Source: Macrosoma leucophasiata
Taxonomy: Eukaryota > Arthropoda > Insecta > Lepidoptera > Hedylidae
Direction: 5' to 3'
NCBI GenBank assembly: GCA_036365455.1
Contig: JAWQUS010000008.1
Coordinates: forward strand, 14,739,501-14,803,500
Length of the DNA: 64,000 bases
The position numbers were made by a program, and so were the translations under genes. A model generated the notes under the pieces. The model did not search any database. It was not told the origin of the DNA and saw only the letters and a list, made by a program, of their open reading frames with translations. Positions 44,480 to 56,478 of the stretch are shown piece after piece (within the stretch, counting starts at the first letter, position 1; every line of letters starts with the position of its first letter).

Positions 44480-44752
44480 TTATCTATATAAATAAAAATC
44501 AATTGCTGTTCGTTAGTCTCGCTAAAACTCGAGAACGGCTTGACCGATTTTGCTAATTTTGGTGTTGAATGATTTTTGGAAGTCCAGGGAAGGTATAAAG
44601 GTAAGAAAATATGAAAAAATTGAAGGGGAATAGTAAAAAACACAATTTTAATTTTCCCATAAAAATTGTCCGTATATATTACTATATATCAAAACTTTGA
44701 CACATTATTTCATTCTAAGGCAATACGAAATTTGCCGGGTCAGCTAGTTTTT
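44480..44752 (-). repeat. dispersed retroposon-like repeat (ctagctgacccggc), copy 2
   Basis: Reverse complement of 36262-36534: aaaaatcaattgctgttcgt, tagtctcgctaaaactcgag, aacggcttgaccgattttgc, ctaaggcaatacgaaatttg and ccgggtcagctagt. It starts only four bases after the pogo target site. Confidence 0.75.
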
Positions 44753-45035
44753 AATATACCTATATTAAGTTATATACCTACTATTACCTACTAAAATCAG
44801 TCTCTCTTATCTAAAACAGACACGCGAACATAGTTTTAAGATTTTTTTCTCAAGGATACCAATATTAACTGTTTGTATAGAATAGACACGTTGATGATGT
44901 TTAAAGCCTGAACGAGATATGTTGCCAAAATAGGATGAACCTTTACTTTTACTTAGGATAGGTAAGTTAGGATAGGTACCCAGACACTATATAAATAATT
45001 TTCAAAGACTGGTTAGGTATCTGCTACTTTTAGAA
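44753..45035. other. no feature seen
   Basis: Short AT-rich spacer without signal. Confidence 0.4.
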
Positions 45036-45730
45036 TCAGAATCAGAAACTCATTTATTCATTTAGGGTGAAAGGCACCTCTTATGACACGTCAAAAACAA
45101 ACAAAATAAATTAAAGTGAACAACAATTGATATATTATACATGTCAAACAAGATAAAAAATATATGTAAAGTCAAGAATATCACTAAGATAAAACTAAAT
45201 GTAATAAACTAATGTAAAAAGTATATCAGTAGAATGTCTCATTTCCCCTTTACAAACTGATAACAAAAAGTAAAAAGAAAAGAAAAAGAGTCATTCTTTG
45301 TCATTCACCGGCAAAGTTCCAAAGACCAATATGATCTGAAAAAAACTTGCCGGAAAAAGCTCAGTCGGCTCTTTTAAAAATATCTCTTAGGTATATTTTT
45401 ACAATTTTCCATAATTTAACAATATAATATCAACATTACACTTTAATTATTACATTTAACACCCTTGTCGAGCTAGATCAGCATTTAGCCAAACATTTCT
45501 ATTCTTGAGTTTATAGTAAGCCTTTTTACATAGAGTGCGTTTAATTAATACTTTGAATTTACTATCGGTGAGTTCAGCAATCCCGGATGGGATCTTGTTA
45601 TAAAATTCTACACTATATTTTAGGAAAGATGTATTAGTTTCTCTTCTTAATTTTTTGTAATGATCATTATTATTGTCTACAGTCGTTTGACATTGTTGGG
45701 TACATTTTGTTGTAAGCGAGCTTTAATTAT
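45036..45730 (-). pseudogene. CR1/Jockey-like LINE, 5'-truncated
   Basis: The minus strand shows the last 68 or so residues of the polyprotein: RRETNTSFLKYSVEFYNKIP, then LTDSKFKVLIKRTL and a stop at about 45462. The F/Y-N-K-(I/L)-P followed by F-K-x-x-(I/V)-K pattern is typical of the C-terminus of CR1/Jockey-type reverse transcriptases. A 3' UTR of about 420 bp follows and ends in the agaatcagaatcag tail (plus 45036-45049). Detached copies of this UTR or tail are at 14503, 31775 and 55745. The RT domain itself is missing. Confidence 0.7.
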
Positions 45731-46123
45731 GATGACATTTTAATATTACATTGTCCCAACCTTGGACAACGATTCTCATACTACACAAAAATTAAGGGTA
45801 TACTCGGAGAAAAACATACATTGAAATAAGATATTTAAAAAGGCCTTTTATGATTTGGGTACTCTGCTCTTGATGCCTTGATCCGCTATTGTAAGGTACC
45901 GCATAAAGATAATACAAAATATCAAAAAAATTGAAACTTAACAGTAACTTAAGGTACCTTTTATTTATTACCTTTTTTTGAGGAAAATATACAACACAAG
46001 CATATTCTCATTTTAATTACATAAACATAAGTTACTGTTATTTTTAAGTGCTGATGATATATTATGTTTGAACATTTGTTCAAACATTAACGTTTTAAGA
46101 AATGTTGATCGTGTCAACATATC
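45731..46123. other. no feature seen
   Basis: AT-rich, no signal. Confidence 0.4.
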
Positions 46124-46411
46124 TATACATCTATAGGTACAAATAAATAAAATTGGAGTGTCTGTTTGTAATATAATAATAACCGCTTTTTTAAAAACAT
46201 TTTTTAAAATTTTTGTCTGTGTGTCTGTTTGGCGGGGCTAATCTTGGGAACGGCTTTACCGATTTTGACGGGACTTTCACTGGCATATAGCTGATGTATT
46301 AAGGAGTAACTTAGGCTTTTATACTAGACTTCTTTTTTAACTAGACTTCGTCCGGGTAGATACTGAGCAATCATAAATTCTCACGCGGGCGACGTCGCGG
46401 GCACAGCTAGT
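46124..46411 (-). repeat. Rep-C copy 6
   Basis: Reverse orientation: aaataaataaaattggagtg, a shortened (TCTG) run, tggcggggctaatcttggga, gattttgacgggactttcac, tagactagacttc disruption near 46320, then gacgtcgcgggcacagctag. Confidence 0.75.
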
Positions 46412-46830
46412 TATTATACATATAAAAATAAATATTTTTTAGGTAAGTACGTACTTAATTAAGTATTAACATAAACATTTAATTTTATTGTTGGGTTCAC
46501 ACTTTCTGTCTCAGAGTACTTTTATACTTATAATTACTTAACAGATACTTAGCTGAATATATTGACTACTTCAAAACCTGGGTTTTTATTAAGTTCTGGT
46601 CATCATAGAAACCTATTATTGATCGGAATAAAACACTTTTGTAGGAGCGGTTAAAATATTTAAAATACGTAGGTAAGTAGTTACCAGAAAAAATCCAAGA
46701 TATTCTCGAGACAACAAATGTTCCGCCACTGACATTTTTAAAATTATTTTTATACAAATACATATAGTAGGGGGACTAGACTTGCTATGATTATTTTATT
46801 TCCTTGTTTAAAAAACTTATAAATTACAAA

Positions 46831-49800
46831 GTAGGGTCATTTCGCCGCTTCGCGTCCATAAGCCAGATCGCGTCCATTTTACGGATCTCCCTCACTAATC
46901 AAATGAAAAATAATTACCGCCAATACCTCAACCTATAAGAGGAACACAGATATTGAGAATCAAAGGCCACGGGCTGTGACGACGTAAGTAGAACTATGAT
47001 ATTCCTTGTTTTAGACTTTATACTTCCCTCTTTCACCCACATTATCAATTATTCACTACAAACAGGGTCTTTCCCTTTCATCTGACGCAAAGCGTATGTT
47101 ACTCCACTTCCTAAGATTTCCAACCCCTGTTTAGTAAATCATTTTCGACCAATATCTATTTTACCGTTCCTATCCAAGGTTCTGGAAACCGCTGTCCACA
47201 AGCAGTTCGCGCGACATATTTTTACTCACAGTCTTATTTCTCAATATCAGTCTGGCTTTCGACCAGGACACAGCACCACTACAGCCTTAGTTAAAATCAC
47301 AGACGACGTGAGAACTGGAATGGAAAATTCTCAGTTGACGGTATTAGTACTCGTTGATTTTTCCAGTGCCTTTAACACCGTTGACCATGATGTTTTAATT
47401 GCTACCATCCGACAAACTGGCGCCTCATCTATAGTTCAGGATAGGTTTTCATCTTATCTTCGTGGTCGCCAGCAAGCTGTTCGTGTTGATCGGAATATAT
47501 CCGATTGGTGCGATTTACGCTCTGGGGTTCCACAAGGCGCTATACTTTCTCCCTTATTATTTTCTCTATTTATAAACTCTCTTACTACCAGACTCAATTG
47601 CTCTTACCATCTGTATGCTGACGACTTGCAGTTATATTTTCAATCTGATTTAAAGAACTTAGACAGTGCTATTTCAATTATTAATAGTAATTTGGAAATT
47701 ATCTTTCAATGGTGCCATGCCTATGGAGTTACAGTTAACATTACGAAGTGTCAAGCCATTATCCTGGGCAGTAGGTATTTCACTAATAATATTGACATGC
47801 ATGCATTACCGCTGATATTTTACAACGGGTCGTTTATTCCTTTCTCGCCAAAGTTTGTCAAAGATTTAGGTCTTTACCTTGATTCCACTCTGAGTTGGAA
47901 TAAACAAATAAGCAATGTAAGCAAAATAGTCACATCTTCGCTGCGGTCGCTGTATAGATTCAAAAACTTTTTGCCATCCAGTACCAAAAAACTTCTGGTT
48001 CAAGCTCTTATATAACCCGTCATTGACTATGCAGACGTTTGCTATCCTGACGTATCTCAGGTGCACCTGAACAAATTGGATCGACTTCTTAATAACTGCA
48101 TCCGTTTCATTTTCGGTGTCCGTAAATTCGACCATATTTCTTCATTTCGCTCCAAACTTATATGGCTTACTATCCGCCAGAGAAGATCTGTTAGGATACT
48201 TTCCCTACTGTACTACGTTATCAATGATCCATGTTCTCCCAATTATCTTAGTTCAAATTTTCAAAAACTGGGCATCTCACATAACCTTAATCTCCGATCT
48301 GCGGAAAATCATACTCTTAGTATTCCTCTTCACAACACCAATTTTATTTCTAACTCTTATATCGTTTCGGCAATAAAACTTTGGAACGCGCTGCCCGTGA
48401 ATATCAGGAAATCAACCTGCAAGTATCCATTTAAGTGGAAAATTCGGGAACTGTATCTCAATTCGGTCGGCTAGTACCTAGCTTCCCAAGTCAGACTTTC
48501 TTTTATTTATTATTGTATATATTTGTATATATCTTTAGTATACATGATATTATGATATCTTAAATATGATATTAGTATGTTTCTAAATTGCCTATCAATC
48601 TTTACCAGTGACGTAATTATTTATATATATAATACATATTTATATATACATACGTATTATAAATATGTATTATATCTTATGTATATTTATTTTTATATGT
48701 ATATAAATAATATTATTTTTGTATTATTTGAATATTATTCCCACGCATATTGAACATTATTTCTTTATCAATATTTTTAGTTGTCACTCATATTTTCGCT
48801 CTTTGTACGATTGCACCTACTTCGTCGATTTCCTCACTACTGGTTGACTGGTAGATAACGCCTAGTGGCGTTAAGTCAGCCTTATGTATAATTTCTGTGC
48901 ATAAAATAATAAATAAATAAATATTGACAAAAGGTCTGTGCGCCTCACAAATCGTGCTTAAAAAATAGTTAATTTCAGTTATCGATCAAAAGACTGTAAA
49001 CACGCGTGATTTTGATAAAAAAAATAGTGTGCAGCGGCGCGTTTTTCGGTAATTATTTTATTGTTTTATGAGAATTTTAAGATACAGAGCTGTTTCTAGA
49101 CGTTAATAATGAAAGAAGGAATGATATTCATCAACATCTTGGTTGTTTTTTTAATTGTTAACGGTTAAAATAAGGTGGACGCCAATTACTACACCAAATT
49201 TATGAAACTTCCACTGTCTTGTCCAATGTCTTAGTTAGTTTTATTTGAAAATTTATATTGGCCAATTTGCGTCCACTTTATTAAGATGGTAGAAAAAGAT
49301 ACAAATGTTGACAATCACACATAGGCGCAATCTAGGCATAGTACTAAGGAATTTAGAAAATTGCGTAGATTTTTTCATTAAATACTGTTTGTATTTCATG
49401 AAAAAATATCATAAATGTATTTTTAACTTGTCTGAAAAATAATGTTAAAAATATTAAACATTTATTACCATGAATACGAGTTTAAAATTACTTTATAAAT
49501 TTTTTTACGAATTTAGTCCAATAAAATGCGTGATTTCATTATTTTGTTATTAGTTTTTAGTTTTTAAAATGAGTTTTTCGGAGACAAAAAAGAAGAAAGA
49601 AAAGAAAATACACTCATCAGATTTTAACAGAGTGTTACATAACATTTGTGAGAAGCACTTAAGTCATAATAATAAAATGTTTTTTGTAATTTTTAGATAA
49701 CTGAATTATTATTAACTTAAGTACTAAAAAAATGTACATAACGTATTTTTTATTTTAAGTTAGAAATGTTGAGTAGAATATATGAGATTTTTTTTATTTT

Positions 49801-50133
49801 CTTAAGTGATTTTATATTAAATTAAGAAATTGTCAAAAAAAACAAATTTTCTTTATATTATCGTACAAATATCAACCCTATTCCTTCTCTAATCAAGTGG
49901 ACGCAAAATGGTCCACAGGTGGACGCAATCTGAATAAAACCCCTAATTTTGAAATTTATTTATTTAAAAATTAAACACAAGATGTTTGCAACAAAATTGA
50001 AAGATAATCTTAAAATAGACTATATACTGATCACAATGATTTAAGCACTGAAATTAGTGCTGAGAGATTTTTATTTTCCCCTCCAAACTTGCCAATTGCG
50101 TTGAATGGACGCAAACTGGCGAACCGACCCTAC
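46831..50133. mobile_element. candidate 3.3-kb TIR element interrupted by a LINE
   Basis: The ends 46831-46859 (gtagggtcatttcgccgctt...) and 50105-50133 are inverted repeats agreeing at about 24 of 29 positions. The octamer (g)tggacgc recurs near both ends and internally (46850, 46867 inverted; 49157, 49272 inverted; 49897, 49912; 50106). The LINE at about 46930-48924 accounts for two thirds of the interior. The rest (48925-50104) is AT-rich and non-coding. No target duplication was found, so this is an inference. Confidence 0.45.
46954..48474 (+). pseudogene. CR1/Jockey-group LINE reverse transcriptase with three nonsense codons
   Basis: A single phase runs from about 46954 to a TAG at 48472-48474, with stops at 46954, 47083 (where family members have Trp in an IWRKAYVTPLPK-like run) and 48013. 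Visible RT blocks: KATGCDDVSRT, VNHFRPISILPFLSKVLE, SQYQSGFRPGHSTTTAL, DFSSAFNTVDHDVL, SGVPQGAILSPLLF and the catalytic YADDLQLY (47614-). The thumb and C-terminal region continue through IDYADVCYP to WNALPVNIRKS. The endonuclease and ORF1 are absent (5' truncation). The 3' UTR ends at about 48924 in an (AATA)n tail, typical of this clade. No compensating frameshifts are needed, so it is a fairly young dead copy. Confidence 0.9.
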
Positions 50134-51764
50134 CTGCCACCAATTGCCTACATTCTACTTTACTAAATATGCTTAATAAAAATAGGATGTATGGATTAAT
50201 AAAGTAAGCTTATTGTTCCATGGTTGTACCGTAATAAAACCATGGAATATAAGAATAGTTGGTTATTATTTATTACGATCTTATGAATGTAGGCCGAACT
50301 CTTGTGTATAGATAATATAAAATAATTTATCTAGTAATAAAAAAGAGGGATAAGTACCTAATGCGAATAAATTATGCGATTTCTAATTACTTTTCTAATT
50401 ATCGCGATTTCCACTTGATATATTTTAGTGCTAAACCGATAACCATCTTAATAATATACGTAATATCCTCAATTTACTTTTTAAAATCTGTTATGAAAGC
50501 TGGCGAATTAACTTTTTATAAAAGACGCAATAGCTATTCGATCTGCCGCTAAATGGTAGTGTTCCGGTTAGATATTTAATCCGGTTAATGGCATAGAAGG
50601 CTTAGGAATAGTAGGTGCACAGGAATGCATTTGCAATAATCGCATTACACCTGGTTATAATGTAGATGATCCCTGCGTCTGAAAGTTTGACCTCGCTATG
50701 TTATTGACATTTTTTTTTAATTTCCTACAGTCTGTGGCAGTTGCTATATCGCTATCGATTACGAGAGCAATATTGATCAAATTATCGTTATTGCTTTCAT
50801 TGGTGGTATGAAATGTAGGTACTACTCACATTTTACTTGTATAATTAATAGATACGTGCTTTAAACTGTGCTATAGGCAGAGAATATGTAATAAATGCTA
50901 TAGGTACATACCTTTTATTATGATTTAGGTACCACTATTATTGAGGCCTTAGGTCTTTTAAATGCCAGAAAGCCGTATTTTACAATTTTTCCACTAACTA
51001 GAACATTGACATTAACACAACACTACCATTTTGATTTAGAAATAAGTAGATTACGTAGTGCGATAGTGCCAGCACCGTCTAGCTTCGTTACAGTACAGAC
51101 AAAACGATTGTTTTCTACTCTTTCTGACTAATAGAGCCGAGAAGAAGTCTCTCGTATTTCTATGAAACAGAGCTTATACCTATTTGAGGATTGCATAGAC
51201 TAAGTGGCACCTGAGTATTGGGACTATTGGGCCATATATATATATATTAGCACTTTAAAGTTTCTTGGCTCTAGTTAGGATCCCTAAACAGGGTAATCGA
51301 GTAGTTACCATTTCTTGAGCTCTGCTGTAAAGAAAAAGAAGAAAAGTAAAACTTATTAAGTATAAGTAAGTATAGTATACATTTTCGGTCAGACTGAGGG
51401 TGAATTAGATGCCATTTCTAGAGTTATAAGTGGTACCGTACCTATTGAGACAGGGTAAGTACCCAAAAGGTTGGACATGATAAATCGTAGACTGTCGTAG
51501 AGCTGTTTAATATCTATAGAATAAATAGTAGCACGTGTATGCAACTGTACCTAGCTATATTAAAGGCATGTTTATACTAGGTACACACATAAATTTCGCA
51601 GAATCCCTTTAAGAATTAGCATTTGGCAATCGAAGTGTTTAGTTTCTGGCTACAAATAGACGATTATAAACCGTCATGGATTCGTAATGCTGTGGTTACC
51701 TACATTGTTCGAGTTTTCGCACTTTTACGAGATAGGTAGGCAGTCGTTCAATAAAATAAAATAA
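50134..51764. other. no gene; Rep-A scraps
   Basis: Rep-A words occur at 50543-50570 (ctgccgctaaatggtagtgt) and about 50943-51080. (TA)n lies at 51236-51250. A short tattacatattctct-type word lies near 50880 in reverse. No coding signal. Confidence 0.45.
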
Positions 51765-51967
51765 ATAAATCCGCTTACACTCACAGCCCACAGTAGGTAT
51801 AAACCTGTGTCGTGGGTGCCGTTGTATACACAAAACACATGCACAAAGGCCCAGACCCGAAACAAACAACTGTAGGCCATACAAATATTTGTCTCGGTGC
51901 GGGGATGGAACCCGCGACCCTTCGAATCAAACGGTCATCTCCTACCGCTGGACGAACCGGGTCGTCG
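51765..51967 (-). repeat. tRNA-derived SINE (family 1), copy 2
   Basis: Matches 9700-9913 in the same orientation. The A-box position reads tcgtccagcgg (51955-51945) and the B box ggttccatccc (51912-51902), both slightly off consensus. The 3' end is (ATTTT)-rich. Confidence 0.8.
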
Positions 51968-54657
51968 AATATCAAATAGATAAAGATTCATTAAAAGTAG
52001 TTGATTCTAAAAATCCTTTTTTTTTCAGTCTGTTTTCGTTTATTTAGACTAGTCGAGTCAGTTTCTATAAAACAAGTATTTTTGATTAATATTTTCTTGA
52101 TTCACATTTAGGTAAACAAGGTGTAACGGAAAGGTCCAACAATATTTCAACAGTCCATGCCTATACTGGTGTTGACTTCATCCCCCAAGGTTTTTTTCTC
52201 CTGAGTATGTAACAGCATCAGTTATTACGAGTCAAACTTTGATTTAAATTTTATGTGTTTCAACCCCTGATAAAGTGATAACAACAGCTAACAGCGTATC
52301 AGTCGAAGACGAACGCTAAGCACGCGTATGTGCGTAGGTATGAATTGTTGGGATGCTGCATTTCATACGCACACACGCGTACTGTTCGCCACACCGTCAC
52401 CACGCACGGTATTTTTGTGTGTGAAATGCTGAGCGTTTTCATCACGGAATAGATATTTCACTGACGTTGACTTGTAAAAGTTGTCATATAAAATAACAAA
52501 TATTTAATTTTTAAATTTTCTATGAAAAAAAAGTTGTGATTTCAATTTTATTCTAATTGATTTGAAGCGTGATATAGATTATCACCTTTCAATATTGTTG
52601 GAACTTTCGGTGACACCTTGAATAAGTAATAAAGAATACAGCGAAACATTACCTAAGTAGGTACATTAATAAAAAGGGTCAGAGGCCTTGCAACATGATC
52701 GCAAACGGGATATAAAAAAATAGACTTTATAAACGTTAACCACAGAATATGAGCATTGCAACAATAGCGTTCATGGCCTGCCTACCTTCTCAAAATGTTA
52801 CATGACAATTGAAACTCATACAAACACACAAACAAGTTTCAAAATGACCTCTCAAAACATGTGTTAGCGACCGATCGAGACCTTCAAAATCTTTGTTTAG
52901 GACTGCATCCGCACTGTTAACGCGTTAACACAATGATTATTGTGAACCGTGATTGTGACCTCAAGCTATCACATTTATTGATATTTCTATAATAATTATT
53001 TATTTCAATAATTAATGACACGCCCGCGAGCTTTCTACCCTTTACCCGGGCTCCTTTCCTGTGGGCGAGCTTTATATTCTTGCAGCATTAACAGATCCTA
53101 GTCGGCAGAGAGGGTGATAAATAGCTAGTGCCTGTCTATATTTTCTATGTGTAACAAAATATCAAAAATTTACGCATGCATGAATTCTGAAAAAGTCACG
53201 TGTACAGGATTAAATATACAACACGAAACTAATTTGTTCAGAATCAATAACTGAATCGATTTTCATTTTTAAAATAGGTAATATTTTGTTCCAAAATTAA
53301 GTAGTTAAAATTAAAAAAGTGATGGTTACCCATTTGGTGCACAGTCAATACAAACGAAAATGAGACTAACTTTTATCCCAAAATAAAATGCTAGTCTCAA
53401 CAAATTCATTAGGGCTCGTTGAGACGTGCATTTTATTATAAATAAACATTTAAGCAATAAACTACTGATAATGAATCTTATTACCTACTAGCGTGTGTTA
53501 CATAGGGATGCGCAGGTTACGCTGCATCAACATGCGACAGTGTGCTTATGTAGGTTTGTGTTTTTGTGGCTGTAGGTAGAGGTAGGGTGCAATGTGCATA
53601 CCTGCTGTTAGAATAAATTGAGGGCAACTTATTTCTTGAATAAAAAATATTAAATACATAAACATGTAATTTCAGTACCTACATAACAATATGTAGGTAT
53701 TATGATTATAATTCGGTTTTCTAATCGGGGTGTTTGAGTGTGAATATTCCTGTTGCATGTTGTATACGTAAAAATTTACGTCACGAAGGTATTTGATGAA
53801 ATATTATACTCAGATAGGCCATGACCTGAATTAGCGTAAGATACATTTCATCCCAGTGAAAGTCGCGGATTGTAAGGCTTCTGGCTGTCGTCCAGGCCTG
53901 CGTCATAATGTCGTGCACAAGAAAAATTACACAAGTCAGTGAATGCCTGTGACACCAGATTGACGTAAACTCTGCAAATCGTTTCATAGGTATATCGTTT
54001 TGCGAATTTGGCAACACCGATTAAAATAAATAAATATAGGTATGTAATAAAGCATCTGTATAAGTCGCCACGTGATTTATGTTTTACATAGTTTTATGTT
54101 TCATCGCATTAAATACAAGTGTGAAGAACGTAAGTAAATATCTATTAATTACTTACCTATAATGTTGCGATATTCTTTGGGGTTGCCATATTATTTTTAT
54201 CTATATTTTTTATAAGCCTTCATACCCTATTAAGTAATGTTGGTATGCATTGATCTATAGAAGTATTGTAATACAATAATAGGTAGATATCTGTGTACAT
54301 TGATTAGGTATATGATAGATTGATATACGTATAGTATCAGAATAATGGAGAAGCAAATTATTTTATTATTATAATTTATCGTAAGTATTTAGGTATAGCA
54401 ATGAGACGGACGGTGAAGTAGACTAGGCAATCAACGAGCGCAGAGGGCTCTATGCCTAAACTCTCTGACAACAAACCTAAACAACTTGATAGGTAATAAG
54501 TATAATAGGTAATATGCATTGCTCCGATTTAATATTTTTTCATCCCATGATAAAACAACATCGTTTATAGGTAGGTATATGTCTTCCATAAAATACCCCT
54601 TTAGTTTCGCTCTGATATGACATGTAGGTAATATAAATTTTCTTTCTTTGACCAGTT
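51968..54657. other. no gene seen in 2.7 kb
   Basis: A near-palindrome at 52315-52385 (gcacgcgtatgtgcgtaggt against ttcatacgcacacacgcgta) may be a decayed MITE. The minus frame 53781-54017 has no domain. No exon borders were recognised. Confidence 0.4.
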
Positions 54658-54876
54658 ATCCTACTAATACCTATTATAAATGCGAAAGTTTGTAAGTATA
54701 GGTAGGTAGATGGATGGATGGATGTTTGTTACTCTTTCACGAAAAAACCACTGGACGGATTTGGATGAAACTTTACAGTAATATAGGTTATACATTGGAA
54801 TAACATATACATACTCGTAATAGGTTACATTGATTAAAAGTACACGCGGACGAAGTCGCAGACAAGAACAAGTTTA
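54658..54876 (+). repeat. retroposon-like repeat (tattataaatgcgaaag head)
   Basis: Runs cctattataaatgcgaaagt, a (GATG) stretch at 54710-54728, ttactctttcacgaaaaaac, cactggacggatttggatga and ends cgcggacgaagtcgcagac. Similar units are common 3' tails in Lepidoptera; single copy here. Confidence 0.5.
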
Positions 54877-55744
54877 TATTTTTTTAGTTTGTATTATTTT
54901 TCTATTCTGTAGCTTTCTTCTTACAATGGGCTAGTTATGCGTTGTGTTCGGATCCAATATCTGTTGTTGACGTTTCTTTTCAACGTGTAGGTGCGCTTTA
55001 AAAATGTGTAGTGTTTTTTCAAGTCCTATGTAATAGAGGGCGAGCCCACATCGGGCAAATTTCCAAACGCCTCCAGTTTGGAATACTGCCCGATGTGTAC
55101 CAATGAGAAAAAAACTGAATAACTGGAAATGTGGTAGCTAAAAACAAACAATGGTAGGTAAAAGTAGGTATAAGTCATACAGCTTAGGAACGAAAAGATA
55201 AGTTTACTTTTTTGTCCTATAGGAACGAAGTTAGATACTTACCTACCTAAATTGTAAACAATTACTTGTACAATTGATATCCAAACTAACTATGAATATT
55301 TTTTAATCGAAAACAAATCAACAATATCTTAAAATTGTTTAAATAAATAAATAATGTTTATACATTAATAATATGAAACACCTACTCAATAGAGATACTA
55401 TTCAATGTAAAACTTACAGACGTCAGCCTCGTACCTGTATTTCTTTTGTTAGTAACACGTACCCATTTATTTACGTATAAAAAACTCAAGGTAATCGCCT
55501 GAGGCAAAATGATTAGAATAAATTAGAGTAGAGAGGTAGTACAAATATGTAATGTAGGTACGTACATAACCTACTCGAGAAATTCGACGAATGATTTAAT
55601 TAATTGACAGGTAGTTACAGACTGGGTTTAACGTGAGGAGCAAACGTAACAGTCTAAGAACAAAAAGACTTTCAATTGGCTACCTTTTTTGTTAGAAACA
55701 AAGAATTGATTATAAACTTTCTTTTCACACACGTTCTCAAAGTC
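54877..55744. other. no gene; short internal inversion
   Basis: 55047-55110 contains catcgggcaaatttccaaac and gtttggaatactgcccgatg in opposite orientation (palindromic unit of about 60 bp). No coding signal. Confidence 0.5.
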
Positions 55745-55985
55745 AAACTGTTTATTTATCATTTTGGATTTCAAGCATCACTTATGATATATCAGAAATT
55801 AATAACTAAGTTAAATTAAAGTGAATAACAATAGATATACGTAACGATTTATAACTGTAAAAATTGAGAATCAAGAATGTCACTGAAAATAAATTTAGAT
55901 ACACTTATGTATATATAAGTAGAATGTCTCATTTCCTCTTTTACAAACTGATAACAAAGAAGTGAGGAACAGAAAAGAAGGTTGT
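55745..55985 (-). repeat. LINE 3'-UTR fragment (family of 45036)
   Basis: Matches plus 45050-45290: tttatttatcatttt, aattaaagtgaataacaata, tcaagaatgtcactgaaaat, agtagaatgtctcatttcc and tacaaactgataacaaa. No coding part. Confidence 0.65.
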
Positions 55986-56395
55986 AATACTAAATAGTTT
56001 TATAAGTGCCAGAGGTGTAAACATTATATTCTATTAATTTTTAAGTCTCATTGTAAAAGAACTTATATGTTTGTATGAGATTAAATAAAGATCTTTAAAC
56101 CTAACTACCTAACATACAACATATTGGGTATCTACCTCACCATACAAAATAGGTATATACACTATTTATCGTTACGGGTATACAACACGATTTACCGTCC
56201 CCGGTCTCTCCCTAGTGCCCCTTATATGACTTTTAAGTACCTCTACTCTTGAGATTGTTCCCTGTGTGACTCAGCTCAGTCTTAACGCAAACGTACCTAA
56301 ATTTAAGTAGGTAAATTGCGTAAATCTTATTTGTTGGTATTGGAAACCTAACGCCCCGTTTTACTCCACCGCATCCGTGGAATGCTGGAGGATGT
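55986..56395. other. no feature seen
   Basis: No signal beyond AT-rich sequence. Confidence 0.4.
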
Positions 56396-56478
56396 AGGTT
56401 AAGATCCCACTGCAGAATAATTTCGTTCATCCAGATATGCTGCAAACCTAATTTTTACACATATTTATAATTTAGAGA
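56396..56478 (+). repeat. 85-bp dispersed repeat, copy 3 of 3
   Basis: Very close to 10905-10992: aggttaagatcccactgcag, aataatttcgttcatccaga, gctgcaaacctaattttta. Confidence 0.6.

Noticed and set aside
44191..44643. 150-codon minus-strand frame across the pogo element's right end
   Set aside because: It runs through the TIR and the neighbouring repeat into unrelated sequence, so it cannot be a conserved gene.
53781..54017. 78-codon minus-strand frame with some resemblance to the frame at 1443-1661
   Set aside because: The resemblance is a handful of residues; nucleotide similarity is too weak to support a shared element or gene.
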